Part shown: piece after piece, positions 13,330-17,504 of the stretch | Layout: every line of letters begins with the position of its first letter | How positions within the stretch are numbered: the first letter of the stretch is position 1 | Source of the DNA: an uncultured Pseudomonadota bacterium | GTDB taxonomy: Bacteria > Pseudomonadota > Gammaproteobacteria > Burkholderiales > Burkholderiaceae_C | DNA: 17,504 bases | Reading direction: 5' to 3' | Assembly (NCBI GenBank): GCA_900320815.1 | Contig: ONTY01000065.1 | Location: 1-17,504, forward strand | Position numbers and translations under genes: made by a program | Notes under the pieces: generated by a model | The model's database searches: none | The model's input: the letters and a program-made list of their open reading frames with translations, nothing else | What the model was told of the DNA's origin: nothing

Positions 13330-14229
13330 TCATCGCACCCGCACCCGCACCCGTGGCTTTTCCATGCCAAACGCGCGCCGCAGCGCGGCGCCGATGCTGC
13401 GGTGCAGGCGGCGCGCAGCGGCGAGTTTGCCGCCCATATTCAAAAAGCCGTGCATAACGCCTGCATATTCCTTCACCGCGCTGTCGGCCTCGTCAATGTA
13501 GTGCTGGAAAAACCAGTGCAGACTGCGCGCGTCCAGCATGGGAGCGTTGGCATAGCGCGTGCGCGAGGTGAAGGCGGCAAGGCCAGCGGGCACGCTGCCG
13601 GCGGTGCTGGGGTAAATCAGCACCTGCAGCGCCAGCGGCAGCCCCACATCGCGCGCGTGCAGCGCGCTGACCGCTGCCAGCGTGCCGCCGGCGGAGTCGC
13701 CGCCCACGGCGATGCGCCCTCCGTCCAGCCCAAGCTGCGCAGCGCCGCCGTGCGCCAGCCACTCTAGCGCGTCAATGGCATCGTTGACGGCGGTAGGAAA
13801 GCGCCATTCGGGCGCGAGCCGGTAGTCGGGTGCCAGCACCGCGCAGCCGCCCGCCTTGCTGATGGCACGGCACGCGCCCTCGTGCGTCGCCGGGCTGCCA
13901 ATGACGTAGCCGCCACCGTGGAAAAACAGCAGCACGGGCAGCGGCGCGCCGTCGCCCGGCATGCGCGGCGCCCACAGGCGCGCCGGGATGTCCTGGCCAT
14001 CGCGCATGGGGATGTGCAGCGCACGCATGCGCAGCAGCGGCTCATAGGGCACGTCCAGCAGCCCGACGCCGCTGGCATACAGCGAGCGCGCCTGCATCAC
14101 GCTCATGGCACATATCGGCGGCGCAGAGGCGCGCGCCATCGCCTGCGCCAGGTGCAGCACATCGGGCGCAAGACACGCGGCGATGGCAGGGTCAAGCGCA
14201 CCCTTGGACGCATGAACAAGTTCTGGCAT
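13330..14229 (-). CDS. HSL-family alpha/beta hydrolase (esterase), catalytic-Asp region missing
   Basis: The protein (299 residues) is a hormone-sensitive-lipase-type carboxylesterase. It has the oxyanion motif HGGGYVIGSP (104-113), APDYRLAPEW (133-142), the nucleophile elbow GGDSAGG (Ser179) and the catalytic His260 in YAGVMHGFLNMGG. Between HWFFQHYID and EADSAVKEYAG the family normally has about 45 more residues, including the LxDE-type segment with the catalytic Asp. They are absent, and Ser-to-His spacing is 81 residues here, where I recall about 127 in family enzymes such as EstE1. Activity is therefore doubtful. ATG 14229 is chosen; the upstream extension of the frame is repeat-derived. 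The C-terminus is a (RV)n tail encoded by three copies of GGTGCG. A hairpin repeat with a T-run lies in the leader. It is divergent from dsbC. Confidence 0.85.
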   Translation of the reverse strand: MPELVHASKGALDPAIAACLAPDVLHLAQAMARASAPPICAMSVMQARSLYASGVGLLDVPYEPLLRMRALHIPMRDGQDIPARLWAPRMPGDGAPLPVLLFFHGGGYVIGSPATHEGACRAISKAGGCAVLAPDYRLAPEWRFPTAVNDAIDALEWLAHGGAAQLGLDGGRIAVGGDSAGGTLAAVSALHARDVGLPLALQVLIYPSTAGSVPAGLAAFTSRTRYANAPMLDARSLHWFFQHYIDEADSAVKEYAGVMHGFLNMGGKLAAARRLHRSIGAALRRAFGMEKPRVRVRVR

Positions 14230-14261
14230 GGTATACAAAATACCACTATATTTAATACACA

Positions 14262-14296
14262 AAAGCCCGCAATAGTTGCGGGCAAGTGAATGATAC
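14262..14296 (+). repeat. Dispersed hairpin repeat, copy 7 (esterase-dsbC gap)
   Basis: GCCCGCAA (14265-14272) and TTGCGGGC (14276-14283) are perfect 8-base arms with loop TAG. The tail is AAGTGAATGATACC. The variable stem pair is C-G, a further compensating change. On the minus strand the hairpin is followed by four Ts inside the esterase leader, so it might attenuate that transcript. Confidence 0.65.
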
Positions 14297-14391
14297 CCTG
14301 AAAAATACCCGACAGGCATCAAAAAACACTGGGCAGCTTGCCTCTGCACCCATTCAATGGTTGGGGAAGAGCAACTGTCGTGCTGCTATGC

Positions 14392-14397
14392 AACAAT
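14392..14397 (+). promoter_or_regulatory. Weak candidate -10 box (AACAAT) for dsbC
   Basis: AACAAT followed by GCGCGCC lies about 46 bases before ATG 14443. It has the same discriminator style as the alaS and OmpA-like promoters. No -35 box is evident. Confidence 0.25.
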
Positions 14398-14442
14398 GCG
14401 CGCCTTTTTTCTTTTCCCAACCCAACTTTTTCCGCAAGAACC

Positions 14443-15348
14443 ATGAAAACCATGACTCTGAAAACCTGGCGCCTGCGCATTGGTGCACTGGCAGCGTTGG
14501 CGGCACTGGCTCTGCCCGTGGCCGCGCAAGAAGCTGCGGCCTCTGCGCCAGAGGCAGCGGCGTCCGCAGCCCCAGCAGCAGCCCCTGTGGCCTCTGCACC
14601 TGCGGCAGCGGCGTCCGCAGCCTCTGCGCCTGCGGCAGCGGCAGCAGCATCCGCAGCTTCTGCGCCAGAGGCAGCGACTGTGGCAGCAGCCGCACCGGCC
14701 ACGCCAGAAGAAGCCATTCGCGCCAACCTGCCCCGCCGTATGCCGGCGCTGCCAAAAATCGACGAAGTGCGCGCCATGCCCATGCAAGGGCTGTTTGAAG
14801 TGCGCACCGGCAGCGATATTTTCTACACCGACGCCCAGGCCAATTACCTGATTCGCGGCTCGCTGGTGGATACGCAAACGCGCAAAAACCTGACGGAAGA
14901 GCGCCTGGAGCGGCTCACGGCCATTGATTTTGACAAACTGAATCTGGACAACGCCATCACCATCGTGCGCGGCGACGGCAGCCGCAAGCTGGCAGTGTTT
15001 GAAGACCCGAACTGCCCGTACTGCAAGCGCGTGGAAAAAAGCCTGGCAGAAATTGAAAATGTGACGGTACACGTGTTCGTTGCGCCGCTGCTGGGCAAAA
15101 ACTCCGCCGAGCGCGCGCAGAAAATCTGGTGCGCCGCTGACAAAGCAAAAACCTGGATGGACTGGATGCTCAGCAACACTGCCCCCGAAGGCAATGCCAG
15201 CTGCGACACCACGGCGCTGGACGAAAACATGGCCTTTGCCCGCGAACATCGCATCTCTGGCGTGCCGGCGCTGATTTTTGCTGACGGCTCGCGCGTAGCC
15301 GGCGCCATTGGCACCGACAAAATCAAAGAGCGCCTGGAGCGCAAGTGA
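14443..15348 (+). CDS. dsbC: DsbC-like periplasmic thiol:disulfide interchange protein with Ala-rich linker
   Basis: DsbC rearranges wrong disulfide bonds in periplasmic proteins as a dimer and is kept reduced by DsbD. The 301-residue protein has a signal peptide (MKTMTLKTWRLRIGALAALA, cleavage near VAA-QE). An unusual Ala/Ser/Pro-rich stretch follows (about residues 28-84). Then comes a DsbC dimerisation domain (GLFEVRTGSDIFYTDAQANY, YLIRGSLVDT). The thioredoxin fold has the active site CPYC (Cys191 and Cys194) in FEDPNCPYCKRVEK, and a second Cys pair at 230 (IWCAADKAKTW) and 254 (ASCDTTALDEN). The cis-Pro loop reads GVPAL, where many DsbC proteins have GTPT. The extra length over the usual ~240 residues is the linker, encoded by degenerate repeats. 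M61 follows 15 bp downstream, so the two are probably co-transcribed. DsbG is less likely because of the neighbouring motifs. Confidence 0.92.
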   Translation: MKTMTLKTWRLRIGALAALAALALPVAAQEAAASAPEAAASAAPAAAPVASAPAAAASAASAPAAAAAASAASAPEAATVAAAAPATPEEAIRANLPRRMPALPKIDEVRAMPMQGLFEVRTGSDIFYTDAQANYLIRGSLVDTQTRKNLTEERLERLTAIDFDKLNLDNAITIVRGDGSRKLAVFEDPNCPYCKRVEKSLAEIENVTVHVFVAPLLGKNSAERAQKIWCAADKAKTWMDWMLSNTAPEGNASCDTTALDENMAFAREHRISGVPALIFADGSRVAGAIGTDKIKERLERK

Positions 15349-15363
15349 TTTTTTGAAAAACAC

Positions 15364-17208
15364 ATGACCGACGCCGCGCCGCTCCCCTCCTGCACCCCGG
15401 CAGTGCATTACTGCGTGCGCGCCGCTGATATGCGTGCGCACCGCTGGGCGGTAGAAATGACCATCGCCCAACCGCAGGAGGGGCAGCGCGTGTCGCTGCC
15501 AGTGTGGGTGCCGGGCAGCTACCTGGTGCGCGAGTTCGCACGCCACCTAGACGGCCTGCACGCCGAATGCGGCGGGCAGCCGTGCGCGCTGCAGCGCATC
15601 AACAAAAACACCTGGCAGGCCAAGTGCGCTGCGGGGCAAGCGCTGCGGCTGCGCTACGAGGTGTATGCCTTTGACGCCTCGCCGCGCGGCGCCTGGCTGG
15701 ATACGCAGCGCGGCTTTTTCAACGCCACGGCGCTGCTGCTGCGCGCGCACGGCGCCGAGTGCGCGCCGCACACGCTGCACGTGCTGCCGCCGCACGACGC
15801 GCCGCACTGGCACATGGCCGTGGCGCTGGCTGCGGCAGCCGAAAGCGGCGGCGCCGATGAGCGCGGCTTTGGCTGCTACGCGGCGCCCAGCTATGCGGCG
15901 CTGGCCGACGCGCCAGTGTGCATGGGGCCGCTGTGGGAAGGCAGTTTTGAGGCCGCTGGCGCGGCGCACCGCTTCGTCATCACCGGGGCACTGCCTTCAT
16001 TTGATGGCGCGCGCCTGCTGCGCGACGCACAGAAAATCTGCCAGACGGTGCACCATTTTTGGCATCCTGAGGGCGACCCGCCCCCATTTCAAAACTATTT
16101 ATTCATCTTGCACGCCGGCGGCACCGGCGGCGGCGGGCTGGAGCATGCCAACTGCTGCGTGCTGGGCTGCGGACGGCAGTATTTGCCACGCCTGTATGCC
16201 GAGCGCGATGGCGCCCCCTCAAAAAATTATCTCATGCTGCTTGGCCTGATGGCGCACGAATATTTTCACGCCTGGTGTGTCAAGCGCCTGCACCCATTTG
16301 CAGACTATGATTTTGACGCTGAAAACCTGACGGAACTGCTGTGGTTCTTTGAAGGCTTTACCAGTTATTATGAAGATATTGTGCTGCGGCGCGCCGGCAT
16401 CATCGACGACGCAACCTATCTTGCGCGCCTCGCGCAGCATATTGAACGCGTGCGCCGCACACCCGGGCGGCTGCGGCAATCACTGGCACAAGCCAGTTAT
16501 GACGCCTGGCTGCGTTTTTACCGCCCGGATGAAAACACACCCAACAGCACCGTGGACTATTACGCCAAAGGCGCACTGGTGGCGCTGTGTTTTGACCTGA
16601 CACTGCGCGCGGCTGGATGCGGCACGCTGGACGAAGTCATGCGTGCGCTGTGGCGGCACTGCACGCGCGGCGAGGGCGGCGCCGCAGGCGGCATCGTGAG
16701 CGAAGCAGATATTGCTGCGGCGTTGCACGAAGTAGGTGCGCGCTCATTTACGCCGGAATTGGATGAATGGATTCACGGCACTGGCGAATTGCCGCTGGAG
16801 CCGCTGCTGCGCCAGAGCGGCGTGCGCGTGCGCCACGCTGTGGTGCCTGTGGCACACGCACTGGGAATGCGCGTGCACGAAGAGGGCGGCTTGATACAAG
16901 TGCAGGGCGTGCTGGCTGGCAGCGCCGCTGCCGCCGCCGGCCTGGCCGCAGGCGACGAATGGCTGGCCGTGCAGCCGCCGCCAGCAGCAGACGGCGCCAC
17001 CGCCGCCGCGCCAGACTTCTGGCGGCTGCAGCGCGTCAAAGACGTGCTGCAGCACGCGCGCCCACAGCAGCGCATCACGCTGCTCATCGCCCGCGATGGG
17101 CGACTGCTGCACTTGCCCCTTGAATTGCCCGTCAGCGGCGCCTCAGATACCGTGCGCTGGGAGCTGGAAGCGGCGTGCACCGATACTCCCTTGTGGGTGG
17201 CAGGCTGA
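15364..17208 (+). CDS. M61 family metallopeptidase (glycyl-aminopeptidase type) with PDZ domain
   Basis: The 614-residue protein has the M61 architecture: an N-terminal beta domain with VSLPVWVPGSYLVREFARH, a thermolysin-like catalytic domain and a C-terminal PDZ domain. The zinc site is HEYFHAW (His298, Glu299, His302), with the third ligand Glu330 in WFFEGFTSYYED. GGTGGGGLEHANCC and VDYYAKGALVALCFDL are typical of the family. The PDZ carboxylate loop region reads VLAGSAAAAAGLAAGDEWLAV (about 518-538, split here as AAAAAGLAAGDEWLAV). Known members have glycyl or alanyl aminopeptidase activity. No signal peptide is visible, so it is probably cytosolic. It starts at ATG 15364, 15 bp after dsbC. 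Length and motifs look intact. Confidence 0.94.
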   Translation: MTDAAPLPSCTPAVHYCVRAADMRAHRWAVEMTIAQPQEGQRVSLPVWVPGSYLVREFARHLDGLHAECGGQPCALQRINKNTWQAKCAAGQALRLRYEVYAFDASPRGAWLDTQRGFFNATALLLRAHGAECAPHTLHVLPPHDAPHWHMAVALAAAAESGGADERGFGCYAAPSYAALADAPVCMGPLWEGSFEAAGAAHRFVITGALPSFDGARLLRDAQKICQTVHHFWHPEGDPPPFQNYLFILHAGGTGGGGLEHANCCVLGCGRQYLPRLYAERDGAPSKNYLMLLGLMAHEYFHAWCVKRLHPFADYDFDAENLTELLWFFEGFTSYYEDIVLRRAGIIDDATYLARLAQHIERVRRTPGRLRQSLAQASYDAWLRFYRPDENTPNSTVDYYAKGALVALCFDLTLRAAGCGTLDEVMRALWRHCTRGEGGAAGGIVSEADIAAALHEVGARSFTPELDEWIHGTGELPLEPLLRQSGVRVRHAVVPVAHALGMRVHEEGGLIQVQGVLAGSAAAAAGLAAGDEWLAVQPPPAADGATAAAPDFWRLQRVKDVLQHARPQQRITLLIARDGRLLHLPLELPVSGASDTVRWELEAACTDTPLWVAG

Positions 17209-17257
17209 ACACACCGACAGGCTCTAGCGCCGCAGCATATACCCACCAATAGTATAA

Positions 17258-17297
17258 TGCCTTGCCCGCATCTTTCGCAGGCGAAGCTCTATATACC
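17258..17297 (+). repeat. Dispersed hairpin repeat, copy 8 (after the M61 gene)
   Basis: CTTGCCCGC and GCAGGCGAAG (17261-17285) keep the family spacing with an imperfect stem. The tail is AGCTCTATATACC. The variable position has drifted to C and A, so it no longer pairs. Confidence 0.5.
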
Positions 17298-17298
17298 A

Positions 17299-17318
17299 TT
17301 CAAAAATACCTTTTTGAA
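17299..17318. repeat. AT-rich inverted repeat
   Basis: TTCAAAAA and TTTTTGAA are perfect arms around TACC. The run of five Ts is inside the stem, so it is not a typical terminator, but it could help end M61 transcription. Confidence 0.35.
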
Positions 17319-17371
17319 CACCTCCACCTCTTTTGCCAGAACTATGGTGGTATCACTCTGCCAACCGCAGA

Positions 17372-17390
17372 GCTTATTGCGGCAATAAGC
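17372..17390. promoter_or_regulatory. Perfect 19-bp palindrome, possible operator
   Basis: GCTTATTGC and GCAATAAGC flank a single central G. It lies about 105 bases before the start at 17494. Such symmetry is typical of dimeric repressor sites, but no regulator can be named. Confidence 0.35.
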
Positions 17391-17493
17391 CAGATGAAAT
17401 AGAAGTATCTGCACCGCACGACACTGGCACCCTGCCCCGCTACACTTTCGCCCTCCCAAACTGCGCATTGCCCAAAACTGCAAGGAAGACGCC

Positions 17494-17504
17494 ATGATTT
17501 TCTC
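17494..17504 (+). CDS. Probable start of a gene cut by the right edge
   Basis: ATGATTTTCTC is preceded by AAGGA seven bases upstream, the best ribosome binding site in this region. Only three full codons (Met-Ile-Phe) are visible, so the product cannot be named. Its upstream spacer has a palindrome and a TATAAT box. Confidence 0.5.

Larger units (their letters stand above)
17209..17493. other. Gene-free spacer with -10 box, hairpin repeat and palindromes
   Basis: This 285-bp stretch holds no convincing gene. It contains TATAAT (17253-17258), a perfect match to the -10 consensus but with no -35 box. A dispersed hairpin repeat overlaps its last base. There is also an AT-rich inverted repeat (17299-17318) and a perfect 19-bp palindrome (17372-17390). 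It probably carries the promoter region of the gene starting at 17494. Confidence 0.45.

Noticed and set aside
13336..13353. Three GCACCC units at the end of the esterase gene
   Set aside because: A short tandem repeat encoding a (RV)n tail. It is too short to call a functional repeat.
14386..15546. Long minus-strand open frame opposite dsbC
   Set aside because: A shadow frame with low-complexity Cys/Arg/Gly stretches opposite the Ala-rich linker. No family features.
17253..17402. A 49-codon plus-strand open stretch ending YGGITLPTAELIAAISQMK
   Set aside because: It has only a TTG start, overlaps the TATAAT box and a hairpin repeat, and I recognise no family. It could be a gene remnant but cannot be supported.
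17289..17495. 68-codon minus-strand open frame at the right edge
   Set aside because: Cys-rich, with no recognisable domain. It overlaps a probable promoter region and the start of a plus-strand gene with a good ribosome binding site.
1..17504. tRNA, rRNA, CRISPR arrays, insertion sequences, prophage genes
   Set aside because: I saw no cloverleaf, regularly spaced direct repeats, transposase or phage motifs in the window.

Overview
The window looks like a chromosomal segment of a GC-rich betaproteobacterium, most likely Burkholderiales and possibly Comamonadaceae-like. I infer this from the style of the AlaS, PdxH, GloA, DsbC and M61 proteins, a GspC with no PDZ domain, and promoters of the form TAnAAT followed by GCGC-rich DNA. 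I cannot name the species.

Layout. (1) 1-3633, minus strand: a type II secretion pseudopilin operon, gspG-H-I-J (gspJ runs off the left edge). A SAM methyltransferase and a WbsX/GH99-like glycan protein are inserted between gspG and gspH. gspC (3706-4380) is divergent from gspG across a short spacer with two palindromes. (2) 4467-5669: pdxH and a divergent small membrane-anchored OmpA-like protein. (3) 5757-8679, minus strand: a GT-C-type membrane glycosyltransferase whose C-terminal soluble domain runs into an ankyrin-repeat array. The two halves lie in different frames, separated at a run of seven Gs. One G fewer (or two more) would give a single 973-residue protein. (4) 8773-11929: gloA and divergent alaS with a strong terminator. 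(5) 12035-14229, minus strand: miaA, a small unknown protein and an HSL-type esterase. miaA and the esterase each lack about 45 internal residues, in frame, including catalytic elements. (6) 14443-17208, plus strand: a DsbC-like isomerase and an M61 PDZ peptidase, probably co-transcribed. A new gene seems to start at the right edge.

The most striking pattern outside the genes is a dispersed hairpin family, about 35-40 bp, with the form CCATTGCCnGC, six variable bases, GCnGGCAAT, then roughly GAAGCAATACC. I find eight members (331, 426, 4407, 5708, 8704, 12000, 14262, 17258), all in the same orientation. They occupy most non-promoter gaps between genes. The middle stem pair changes in a compensating way (G-C, A-T, C-G), which points to a conserved hairpin. 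One copy has become part of the gspJ reading frame.

The best candidates for something new are the glycosyltransferase-ankyrin fusion with its possible G-tract switch, the strand-biased hairpin family, and the glycan cassette built by overlapping start and stop codons into a secretion operon. The clustered small in-frame deletions are also notable, but assembly or read errors must be excluded for these and for the G tract.
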